From Acidobacteriota bacterium (GTDB taxonomy: Bacteria > Acidobacteriota > Vicinamibacteria > Vicinamibacterales > UBA2999), in assembly GCA_947465645.1 (NCBI GenBank), contig CANIBQ010000019.1, positions 5,093 through 69,092 of the forward strand: a DNA stretch of 64,000 nt, written 5' to 3'. Positions 52,374 through 61,127 of this stretch are shown piece after piece (positions within the stretch are counted from its first letter, which is position 1; each line of letters opens with the position of its first letter). The position numbers and the translations under genes were made by a program. The notes beneath the pieces are model-generated. The model worked only from the letters and a program-made list of their open reading frames with translations. It was not told the origin of the DNA and did not search any database.

Positions 52374-52505
52374 CCGGCTCGGCCCTGCCCGGCGACGCCT
52401 GCCGAGCCGCGAAGACGGGTGTGCGGCCCAACGTGCATCCGACACGGCCGGAAAACCGGATCAGGTGTCGGCCAACCGACACCCCCAGATCCGCACGGAT
52501 CTGGG
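52374..52505 (+). promoter_or_regulatory. Structured leader with alternative hairpins before the S8 protease
   Basis: In the 273-nt gap before the protease ATG four stems can be drawn. P1 is CGGCTCGG 52375-52382 with 52402-52409. P2 is CCGACAC 52439-52445 with GTGTCGG 52465-52471, enclosing CCGG-AAAA-CCGG. P2' is GGTGTCGG 52464-52471 with CCGACACC 52476-52483, sharing the same bases as P2. P3 is CCCAGATCC 52484-52492 with GGATCTGGG 52497-52505, loop GCAC. P2 and P2' exclude each other, as in riboswitches or attenuators. It does not match the GEMM, cobalamin or TPP consensus that I know. From 52506 to the ATG at 52645 I see only weaker pairing (CCGTCC/GGACGG). Confidence 0.55.
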
Positions 52506-52644
52506 CGTGAAACCAGGGCATGTCGGTCCCGCGACGTCGCCGCCGTCCGGGCGACACGGACGGTCTTTCGTCCACCGGGTGCGGTTTCCCGTCAATTTTC
52601 AACAACTTACGGGCGGATCCTCACTTGCTCAACAGCTCGCCGAC

Positions 52645-54564
52645 ATGAGATTTGTCCGTCTCCTCCTCACTGTGTTCGTTCTTGTCAGCTTCGGTGTCAG
52701 CCCGGTCTTCGCGGCCCCGGCAACAAACAAGGTCGTCAGCAAGCCGTCCGTTGATAAGTTGCTCGAGCGGCCCGGTAAGGCCACCGACAAGCTGCGGGTT
52801 CTGGTGCGGTACAAGCCCGGCGCTTCTGCGCGCGTCAAGGCGCGCCTCGCCGGGAACGTCGACCGGGTCAAGTCGGAGCACCGCGGGGTTCGTGCGCTGT
52901 CGGTCGAGATGCGCCGCTCCAAGCTCGCGAGACTCTGCATGCGAGACTCCGATATCGAGGGTTGCTCGGCCGATGCACTGATTTCGACAGATCAGGCACA
53001 GGGGGCGTTCATCGAGTCCAGCGTCCTCGGGACCTCTCCGGTGTTGATGTCGCCGGCGCCCGCGCCGGCTCCGGTGGAGGAGGTCCAATTCGACGCGCAG
53101 CACCTCCGCGAAACCCTCGGGATCCAGCCATGGGATTCGGCGTACAGCGTCGGCATCGCGATCATCGACTCCGGTATCGCTTCTTCACCGGACATCGCCG
53201 ACAGCATCTATGCGTTTTATGACTTCACGCAGGGCGGCATCGAGACCGCCCCCTACGACGCATATGGCCACGGGACGCACATTGCGGGGCTGATTGCCGG
53301 CAACGGCTATCTCTCCGGCGGCAAGTACGTTGGCGTGACAACCGGGGTGCGCCTCATCGGCCTCAAGGCGCTCAATGCGCAGGGCCAGGGCTACACGAGC
53401 GACGTGATCGCCGCGATCGAATTCGCGACCACCAACAAGGCGGCGCTCGGCATCGACATCATCAACCTCTCGCTCGGCCACCCTATCTTCGAGTCGCCGG
53501 CAACCGATCCCCTGGTGCAGGCCGTCGAAAACGCCGTCGCCGCCGGGATCGTCGTCGTCGCCTCCGCGGGCAATCACGGTTTCAACCCCGTGACCCAGGA
53601 GGTCGGCTACGCGGGCATCACGTCGCCGGGCAACGCGCCGGGCGCGCTGACGGTCGGCTCGCTGCGGACGAAAGCGACCGCGGATCGGTCAGACGATGAG
53701 GTGTCGCTCTTCAGCTCGCGCGGTCCCACGTGGTACCAGGGACAGATCAAGCCCGACGTCGTGGCTCCGGGGCAGGCGCTCATCGCGATCAACGACCCGA
53801 CCTCGACGCTCTCGCAGAACCCGCTGCTTCACACCGACGTCGTCGGATACATCAGGCTGAGCGGCACGAGCATGGCGGCCGCGGTGGCCACCGGCGTCGC
53901 CGCGCTGGTGATCGAGGCGAACCGCCAGGACGAAGGCTACGATTCGGTCCTGTCCCCGAACACGGTCAAGGCTCTTCTTCAGTACACGTCGCTGGCGGTG
54001 AATACCAGCGTCACCGACCCGAACATTCCCGCTCCGATCGTGCAGGGCGCGGGCGGCGTCAACGCCGTCGGCGCGATGGAGCTGGCGAGATCGATTGACC
54101 CGGCAGTGGCGGTTGGCGACTCCTGGATCGACGGCTACTACGCCCCGTTCACGGACATCGCCGGAACGACGTATGCCTGGGGTGAGCAGATCGTCTGGGG
54201 CGACCAGATTGTCTGGGGCGACACGGTCGCGAAGAACAGGCTCGCATGGGCGCAGCAGATCGTCTGGGGCGACGACGACCAGATCGTCTGGGGCGACAAC
54301 GACCAGATCGTCTGGGGCGACGCCGACCAGATCGTCTGGGGCGACAGCGTCCTCAATTTCGGCCCGAACCTCGTGAAGAAGTCTTTCGCGGTCTGGAGCA
54401 ACCAGATCGTGTGGGGCGACGACGACCAGATCGTCTGGGGCGATGACGATCAGATCGTCTGGGGTGACGACGACCAGATCGTGTGGGGCGACGACGACCA
54501 GATCGTCTGGGGCGACGACGATCAGGTCGTTTGGGGAGATGCATTCGGCTTCCTGGAGCTTTAA
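52645..54564 (+). CDS. Secreted subtilisin-like (S8) protease with QIVWGD repeats
   Basis: 639 residues from ATG 52645, which starts a clear signal peptide (LLLTVFVLVSFGVSPVFAAP). Residues ~45-140 resemble an I9-type propeptide ('KLRVLVRYKPGASARVKARL'). The S8 catalytic domain (~155-495) is intact: Asp175 ('GIAIIDSGIA'), His209 ('GHGTHIAGLIA'), oxyanion Asn ('VVASAGNHG') and Ser409 ('LSGTSMAAAVATG'). Residues ~515-632 contain twelve copies of Q(I/V)VWGD, most spaced as an 8-residue unit DDQIVWGD. Short QIVWGD-like or NIVWG repeats are known to me at the ends of some acidobacterial S8 proteins, without a known role. The HK gene follows after 1 nt. Confidence 0.9.
   Translation: MRFVRLLLTVFVLVSFGVSPVFAAPATNKVVSKPSVDKLLERPGKATDKLRVLVRYKPGASARVKARLAGNVDRVKSEHRGVRALSVEMRRSKLARLCMRDSDIEGCSADALISTDQAQGAFIESSVLGTSPVLMSPAPAPAPVEEVQFDAQHLRETLGIQPWDSAYSVGIAIIDSGIASSPDIADSIYAFYDFTQGGIETAPYDAYGHGTHIAGLIAGNGYLSGGKYVGVTTGVRLIGLKALNAQGQGYTSDVIAAIEFATTNKAALGIDIINLSLGHPIFESPATDPLVQAVENAVAAGIVVVASAGNHGFNPVTQEVGYAGITSPGNAPGALTVGSLRTKATADRSDDEVSLFSSRGPTWYQGQIKPDVVAPGQALIAINDPTSTLSQNPLLHTDVVGYIRLSGTSMAAAVATGVAALVIEANRQDEGYDSVLSPNTVKALLQYTSLAVNTSVTDPNIPAPIVQGAGGVNAVGAMELARSIDPAVAVGDSWIDGYYAPFTDIAGTTYAWGEQIVWGDQIVWGDTVAKNRLAWAQQIVWGDDDQIVWGDNDQIVWGDADQIVWGDSVLNFGPNLVKKSFAVWSNQIVWGDDDQIVWGDDDQIVWGDDDQIVWGDDDQIVWGDDDQVVWGDAFGFLEL
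54184..54540 (+). repeat. Tandem 24-bp repeat array encoding DDQIVWGD
   Basis: Twelve units of CAG ATC GTC TGG GGC GAC (with minor codon changes). Units 7-12 (54403-54540) are strictly spaced at 24 nt, and units 3-6 nearly so. Units 1-2 and the linkers (TVAKNRLAWA, SVLNFGPNLVKKSFAVWS) break the array into two blocks. Synonymous changes between units suggest selection on the protein repeat. Confidence 0.9.
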
Positions 54565-54565
54565 G

Positions 54566-57013
54566 ATGACTGGCAGGACAATGTCATTCCCCTGGGCGCC
54601 GGCCGCCGGCGGTCACCAAGCACGGTTCGCGTCGCGGGCCGTGGTCACGGCCATCTATGTGACCGCCGTGATTGCCGGCGGGGCTGTGCTGCTGGTGGCG
54701 AACTTCCCCAAGGAGCTTCCGAACCCGCTGCTGGCCGCCGGCCTGCTGTGCGCAGCACTGGCGTTGTCGGCGGTCAAGCTTCGCCTGCCGCTCGCCAACG
54801 GCGTCTCGACGATGGCGCCGGCCAACGTCGTGGATTTTCTCGCCTTGATGGTGGCAGGCGTGCCCTTCACGATCGTGATGGCGGCAGCCGGTTCGCTCGT
54901 GCAGTGCACGGTTCGGGTGCGCAAGCGGCAGCCGATCCACCGCACGGCTTTCAGTGTCGCCTCGGTCGTCATCGCGGTGCAGGCCGCCGGCTGGGTGTGG
55001 CTGGCGCTGGGAGGCAGCGTCGAGCAGCTCGGGTTGCTCGAAACGATTGTGCCGCTCTCGGCGGTCGCGACGACCTTCTTCGCCGTCAATACCGCGCTGG
55101 TGGCGGGCGCCATCGCGCTGTCGTCGTCTGGATCGGCCACGCGCTCGTGGCACCGCGAGTTTCTGTGGAGTGCGCCGAGCTACTTCCTCTCGGCAGTCGT
55201 TGCGGGTGTGATCGCGGTCATCATGACCCACGACGCCTACCTGCTCCTGCCGCTTGCCGCGCTTCCCCTCTACATTTCCTATCGCGCCTATCAGATCTCG
55301 GTGCGGCGGATCGACGAAGAGCGCCGGCATGCGCAGGAGCTGGCCACGATGGTCGCGACCACCCAGGAAGCCCTGGCGCGCGCCATTCAATCCGAGTCGG
55401 CGCTCGAGGCTGAGAAAGAACGGCTGGTGCTCGCGAAGGCACGCCTCGCCGTCACCGTCGAGACGATCAGCGACGGCGTGGTCACGGTCGACATGAGCGG
55501 TTCGGTGCTGCTGATGAACGACGCGGCGCAATCGCTCAGCACGATGCAGGAGAGCGACCTGGCTGGCCTTCCGGTCGGCGCGGTCTTCGGTGCTCTCGGC
55601 CTTCCAGCCCAGACCTACAAGGCGGCGCTCCAGCGCGTGCTCGGTGAGGGCCAGGCGGTGCAGCTTCGCAACGACGGTCCCGGATGCGCGCCGGCACCGC
55701 GCCTCGTCGAGATCACCGGCACGCCCACTCGCGACGGGGAGGGCGATGTCGCCGGCGCCGTCTGGGTGCTGCGCGACGTCAGCGACGCCGCGCGCCTCGA
55801 GCACGAGCGCTCGAAAGCCGCGCGCCTCGAATCGCTCGGCGTGCTCGCCGGGGGGCTCGCGCACGACTTCAACAACATCCTGATCGGCGTCGTCGGCAAC
55901 CTCTCGCTCGCGCAGACGATGGTGCGGCCGGGCGACGAGGCGCTGCGGGCGCGGCTGACGCACGCCGAAGCGGCCTGCGTGCGCGCGCGCGGCGTCACCA
56001 ATCAACTGCTGACGTTCGCCAAAGGCGGCGCGCCGGTGAAGACCACCGCCTCCGTCCGCGACCTGGCGGTCGAGTGCACGCGCTTCGCGCTGAGCGGATC
56101 GTCGGTTGCGCCGCGCTTCGCGGTGGACCCGGAGCTCTGGGCGGCCGACGTCGACACGGTTCAGATCGGACAGGTCGTCCACAACCTGGTGCTGAACGCG
56201 CTGCAGGCGATGCCTCGCGGCGGCGTGGTCGACGTGATGCTGCAGAACGTCGAGGTGACTGCGAGCGAGCCCCGCCCTGGCGTGGCACTGATGCCCGGCA
56301 AGTACGTCTGCCTCACCGTCGAGGACAACGGACCCGGCATCGGCGCCGAACACCTGAGCCACATCTTCGACCCCTACTTCACGACCAAGGAAAAAGGGTC
56401 GGGCCTCGGCCTGGCGATTTCCTACTCGATCGTACGCGCCCACGGCGGCGGGATCGCGGTTGACTCGGAAGCTGGCCGCGGGTCGCGCTTCTCGGTCTAC
56501 CTCCCCGCGTCGACGCACGTGCTCCCTGCCAAGGTCAGCGGCCGCGTGGAAAGCTCGCAGACGCGCACCGGCCGCATCCTGCTGATGGACGATGACGCCG
56601 AAGTCGCGGAAGTCGCGCACGACATGCTCGAGAGCCTCGGCTACGCCACGCAGGTGGCGCCGTCGGGCAGGCACGCCATCGACATGTTCCGTGAAGCCGA
56701 GTCACGGGGCGAGCCCTTCGACGCGGTGATCCTCGACCTGACGGTGCCTGGCGGCATGGGCGGCGGCGAGGCGGTGCCCCACATCAAGGACATCCGTGCC
56801 GACGTGCCGGTGGTCGTGACGAGCGGATACGCGGACGACTCGGTGCTGGCGCGGTTCCGTGATTACGGCTTCGACGGCGTGCTGCCGAAGCCGTTCGCGA
56901 TTCCCGACCTGAGGCGCGCGCTCGAAGAAGCAGACTCGACGGCGCGCGCGGGCCGTGCAGGCGGATTGCCCGGCGTGTCCGAGCGACCGACGCTGCGCAT
57001 GACCTATCCCTGA
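54566..57013 (+). CDS. Hybrid membrane histidine kinase with receiver domain
   Basis: 815 residues from ATG 54566, one base after the protease stop, with GGAG inside the protease 3' end. Residues ~20-240 have seven or eight hydrophobic helices (MASE-like sensor). A coiled coil (~250-300) and a PAS domain (~300-410) follow. HisKA has H433 in 'LAGGLAHDFNNILIGVVGNL', typical of the DFNN family, and HATPase_c shows 'QVVHNLVLNALQAMP', 'VEDNGPGIGAEHLSHIFDPY' and 'KGSGLGLAISYSIVRAHGG'. A C-terminal receiver has the DDD pocket ('LLMDDDAEV') and Asp724 ('VILDLTVPGG'). Autophosphorylates and relays to its receiver; signal unknown. Confidence 0.92.
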   Translation: MTGRTMSFPWAPAAGGHQARFASRAVVTAIYVTAVIAGGAVLLVANFPKELPNPLLAAGLLCAALALSAVKLRLPLANGVSTMAPANVVDFLALMVAGVPFTIVMAAAGSLVQCTVRVRKRQPIHRTAFSVASVVIAVQAAGWVWLALGGSVEQLGLLETIVPLSAVATTFFAVNTALVAGAIALSSSGSATRSWHREFLWSAPSYFLSAVVAGVIAVIMTHDAYLLLPLAALPLYISYRAYQISVRRIDEERRHAQELATMVATTQEALARAIQSESALEAEKERLVLAKARLAVTVETISDGVVTVDMSGSVLLMNDAAQSLSTMQESDLAGLPVGAVFGALGLPAQTYKAALQRVLGEGQAVQLRNDGPGCAPAPRLVEITGTPTRDGEGDVAGAVWVLRDVSDAARLEHERSKAARLESLGVLAGGLAHDFNNILIGVVGNLSLAQTMVRPGDEALRARLTHAEAACVRARGVTNQLLTFAKGGAPVKTTASVRDLAVECTRFALSGSSVAPRFAVDPELWAADVDTVQIGQVVHNLVLNALQAMPRGGVVDVMLQNVEVTASEPRPGVALMPGKYVCLTVEDNGPGIGAEHLSHIFDPYFTTKEKGSGLGLAISYSIVRAHGGGIAVDSEAGRGSRFSVYLPASTHVLPAKVSGRVESSQTRTGRILLMDDDAEVAEVAHDMLESLGYATQVAPSGRHAIDMFREAESRGEPFDAVILDLTVPGGMGGGEAVPHIKDIRADVPVVVTSGYADDSVLARFRDYGFDGVLPKPFAIPDLRRALEEADSTARAGRAGGLPGVSERPTLRMTYP

Positions 57014-57051
57014 GACCGGTTCTCCGGCGGGTCCAAGAGGACCCGGCATCA

Positions 57052-59169
57052 TCATCTCGTTCGCAGCAGGCGCAGGGCGTTTCCCACCACGATTACGGAT
57101 GCGCCGGTATCGGCGAGAACGGCCATCCACAGAGTGGCCCCGCCGGTGATCGCCATCACCAGGAACCCTGCCTTCAACGCCAGCGAGATGGCGACGTTGG
57201 TCCTCACATTCCAGAGCGTGGCGCGAGCCAGCCTGATCGCGTAAGGCAGCTTCAGGAGCTCGTCCGACATCAGCGCGACATCGGCCGTCTCGAGAGCCAC
57301 GTCGGATCCGGCGGCGCCCATGGCCACGCCCACGTCGGCGGCGGCGAGCGCCGGCGCGTCATTCACGCCGTCTCCCACCATCAACACCGGGCCGTACCGA
57401 TCCCGAAGCGAGCGCACGAGCTGGTGCTTCTGGTCGGGCAGGAGTCCCGAATGAACCTCGTCGACGCGCAGCTCCGCGCCGATGCCGCGCGCCGCTTCTT
57501 CACGATCCCCGGTGAGGAGCGCCACGCGGCGGACGCCTTGCTCGCGCAGCATGTCGATCGCTTCGCGCGCCGTGCGGCGGGGACTGTCGGCCAGCGCAAT
57601 CGTCCCGGCCAGCATCCCGTCAATGGCGACCAATACCAGTGACGAGCGGTCAGGCAGCGTGACAGGCGGCACCTCGATGCCGCGCAACGCAAGCAGCCGC
57701 TCGTTGCCGATGACGATTCGCCTGCCGTTGACCTCGGCTTCCGCGCCCATGCCTGGAAGGGACGCGAACCCCGCCGCGGGCAATGCCGCGGTTCGCGTGG
57801 CGGCGTGGGCGGTGATGGCCCGGCCGAAGGGATGCTCCGATCGCGCTTCGACCGACGCCGCGTACATCAGAAGCTCGCTTTCGGAAAACGGGCCGGCGGG
57901 CCGGATGGCGGCAACCTCCATCTGTCCGAGCGTCAACGTTCCCGTCTTGTCGAACGCGACAACCCGGACGCCTGCAAGCCGCTCCAGGTAGGCCCCGCCT
58001 TTCACCAGCACGCCGTTCCTGGCCGCGGCCGACAGCGCCGCCACGAACGACACCGGCGTTGAAATGACCAGCGCGCACGGGCATGCGATCACGAGCAGCA
58101 CCAGCGCGCGATAGATCCACGTCTCCGGCTCGCCGACGCCCGCCAGCGGCGGACCGATCGCCACGACCAGGGCAATGGCGAGCACCACCGGCGTGTACGT
58201 TCGTGCGAACCGATCGACGAAGGTCTGCACCGGCGCGCGGCTCGCCTGGGCCGTCTCCACCAGGTGGATGATCCGGGCGAGGCGCGTGTCACGAACGAGC
58301 CGCGTGACGCGGACGTCGAGCGCACCATGACCGTTGATCGTTCCCGCGTACACGTCCTGCCCCGGACTCTTGTCCACGGGAAGCGACTCTCCAGTCAGGG
58401 GCGCCTCGTTGACGTCGCTCTGTCCCGCCACCACGACGCCGTCGAGCGGCAGCTTCTCGCCCGGCCTCACGAGAATCTCGTCGCCCACCCGAACATCCGC
58501 AACGGGCACGCGCCGCTCGCCCCCCCCGGTGATCACGAGCGCTTCGCGCGGCGAAAGGTCGATCAGCGTCCGGATCGCCTGGCGCGCCCGGTCGAGCGTC
58601 CGCACCTCGAGCCACTGCGCGATCGCAAACAGCAGAACGACGCTCGCGGCCTCCAGCCAGTCGCCGAGCGCCAGCGCTCCAGCGACCGCGACGACCATCA
58701 GCGTGTTGATGTCGAGCGAGCCGGAGCGCAGCGAGATGAGAGCGCGGCGCGCCGGGAAGATGCCGCCGGCCACGGCCGCCGCGATGTAGAAAGCCGCGGC
58801 GGTATCCGGCCGGCCACTCAGCGAGAAGGCGAACCCGACGGCCACCGCCACCGCGCCGCCGACGACGAGCCGCCACCGCCAGGCCGCATCGCCGCCCGAG
58901 CTCATCGGCTCTTCGTGCTCGAGCCACATCCGCATGCCGGTCTGGGCGACGGCGTCGACCATGGCGGCCGTCGTGAGCTTTGCGGCGTCGTACTTCACAT
59001 GGAGACGCTGGCCGATGAGGTCGGCTGACACCCCCTCGAGTCCGGTGAGCGCCTTCAGCCGTCGCTCGAGGATGACCACCTCCTCGTTGCAGTCCATGCC
59101 CTCGACGCGGAACACCGCTTCAGCATGAAGCTCGCACATGGCGCAGGTGACGGGCTCGGCAACGGCCAT
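57052..59169 (-). CDS. Heavy-metal P1B-type ATPase (Zn/Cd/Pb class likely)
   Basis: 705 residues from ATG 59169. The N-terminus has Cys9-x2-Cys12 and an HMA domain with 'FRVEGMDCNEEVVILERRL', whose Cys-x-Glu-Glu form occurs in ZntA/CadA-type rather than Cu-type domains. Eight membrane helices; the membrane metal motif is C363-P-C365 ('IACPCALVISTPVSF'). The phosphorylated Asp407 is in 'FDKTGTLTLGQMEV', with 'SVEARSEHPFGRAI' (HP), 'LLTGDREEAARGIG' and 'MVGDGVNDAPALAAADVGVA'. It exports divalent soft metals to the periplasm. Stands alone; no MerR-type regulator is adjacent. Confidence 0.92.
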   Translation of the reverse strand: MAVAEPVTCAMCELHAEAVFRVEGMDCNEEVVILERRLKALTGLEGVSADLIGQRLHVKYDAAKLTTAAMVDAVAQTGMRMWLEHEEPMSSGGDAAWRWRLVVGGAVAVAVGFAFSLSGRPDTAAAFYIAAAVAGGIFPARRALISLRSGSLDINTLMVVAVAGALALGDWLEAASVVLLFAIAQWLEVRTLDRARQAIRTLIDLSPREALVITGGGERRVPVADVRVGDEILVRPGEKLPLDGVVVAGQSDVNEAPLTGESLPVDKSPGQDVYAGTINGHGALDVRVTRLVRDTRLARIIHLVETAQASRAPVQTFVDRFARTYTPVVLAIALVVAIGPPLAGVGEPETWIYRALVLLVIACPCALVISTPVSFVAALSAAARNGVLVKGGAYLERLAGVRVVAFDKTGTLTLGQMEVAAIRPAGPFSESELLMYAASVEARSEHPFGRAITAHAATRTAALPAAGFASLPGMGAEAEVNGRRIVIGNERLLALRGIEVPPVTLPDRSSLVLVAIDGMLAGTIALADSPRRTAREAIDMLREQGVRRVALLTGDREEAARGIGAELRVDEVHSGLLPDQKHQLVRSLRDRYGPVLMVGDGVNDAPALAAADVGVAMGAAGSDVALETADVALMSDELLKLPYAIRLARATLWNVRTNVAISLALKAGFLVMAITGGATLWMAVLADTGASVIVVGNALRLLRTR

Positions 59170-59308
59170 CGATACTCACAGCGTACCGGGCTCCGACCAT
59201 TTGCCGCAATGAAACGTCGGAACATATTGCTCCGCTTGGCGTCATTCGACTAGGATTGCGGGTTGGACGGTCCCGGTAAACGACGGCCCGTCTAGAACTT
59301 ACGGTGAC

Positions 59309-59360
59309 GGAAGCCTGAAGGCTTCCGGCTACCACAGGCAGAGGAGGCCTTCAGGCCTCC
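59309..59360. repeat. Two hairpins upstream of the ABC gene
   Basis: GGAAGCC-TGAA-GGCTTCC (59309-59326) and GGAGGCC-TTCA-GGCCTCC (59343-59360) sit in the divergent gap between the P-type ATPase and the ABC operon. The loops TGAA/TTCA are complementary, and the TCTAGAACTTAC just before resembles the end of the MITE-like element. The rest of the 217-nt gap shows nothing clear. Confidence 0.65.
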
Positions 59361-59386
59361 GGCCATCAGAGAAAGGATCGTCGCTT

Positions 59387-60353
<967 letters not shown>

Positions 60354-60361
<8 letters not shown>

Positions 60362-61124
60362 CATCCTCGCGATCGCGCACAAGGAACTGAAGTCGTACTT
60401 CGCGTCGCCAATCGCCTACATCGTGATCGGCTTTTCAGCCATCCTCTTTGGTTGGTTTTTCGTCAACCTGCTGTATTACTTCGATCGGATGTCCCTGCAG
60501 GCGGGGATCGGCCAGGGCGGGCCCGAGACGGTCAACGTGAACGAGATGCTGATCTCGCCGCTGTTCCTCAACGTCAGCGTCATCCTGCTCTTCACGCTGC
60601 CGCTCGTGACGATGAGGACCTACGCGGAAGAGAAGCGGTCCGGCACGATCGAACTGCTCCTCACCGCCCCGCTGACCGACATTCAGATCGTCGTCGGCAA
60701 GTTCCTGGGCGGACTCGTCCTCTACGCCGCGATGCTCGGCGTGACGGTGTTTCACATCGCCTTCCTGTTTGCGTTCGGCAACCCCGAGTGGCGGCCGGTC
60801 GCGACCGGTTACCTCGGCCTGCTGCTGATGGGCGGCTGCTTCCTGTCGCTGGGGCTCTTCGTCTCGAGCCTGACCAAGAACCAGATCGTGGCGGGCATGA
60901 TTACCTTCGCCCTCTTCCTGTTGTTCTGGGTCATCAACTGGATCGCGAGCTTTACCGGACCGACCACGCAAGCCGTCATCAACTACCTGTCGATCACCGA
61001 GCACCTCAACGACTTCACGCGGGGCGTCATCGACACCAAGCACCTTGTCTATTACCTGTCGTTTATTGCGTTCAGCCTCTTCCTCACGGTGCGTGCGGTC
61101 GACAGCGAACGCTGGCGCGGATAA
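60354..61124 (+). CDS. ABC-2 type permease (GldF-like)
   Basis: 256 residues from GTG 60354, six membrane helices. 'ILAIAHKELKSYFASPIAYI' at the N-terminus and 'RTYAEEKRSGTIELLLTAPL' are the ABC-2 permease hallmarks, followed by 'LGLFVSSLTKNQIVAGMITF' and 'DTKHLVYYLSFIAFSLFLTV'. It forms the membrane channel with the preceding ATPase. The substrate is unknown; in Bacteroidetes the related GldF is required for gliding. GldG starts 3 nt after its stop. Confidence 0.92.
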
Positions 61125-61127
61125 ATC

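Noticed and set aside
52374..52644. Possible c-di-GMP (GEMM) riboswitch before the protease
   Set aside because: The GEMM core (GCACAGGGCAAACC-like and the tetraloop receptor) is not present; kept only as an unclassified structured leader.
53185..53577. Minus-strand ORF within the protease gene
   Set aside because: Shadow frame; the S8 catalytic motifs on the plus strand cover this region.
54184..54540. CRISPR-like array of 24-bp repeats
   Set aside because: There are no spacers; the repeats are contiguous codons in frame with the protease and vary synonymously.
54584..56674. 696-codon open frame antisense to the histidine kinase
   Set aside because: The composition is that of a shadow frame (Arg/His/Gln-rich), while the plus strand has intact kinase motifs.
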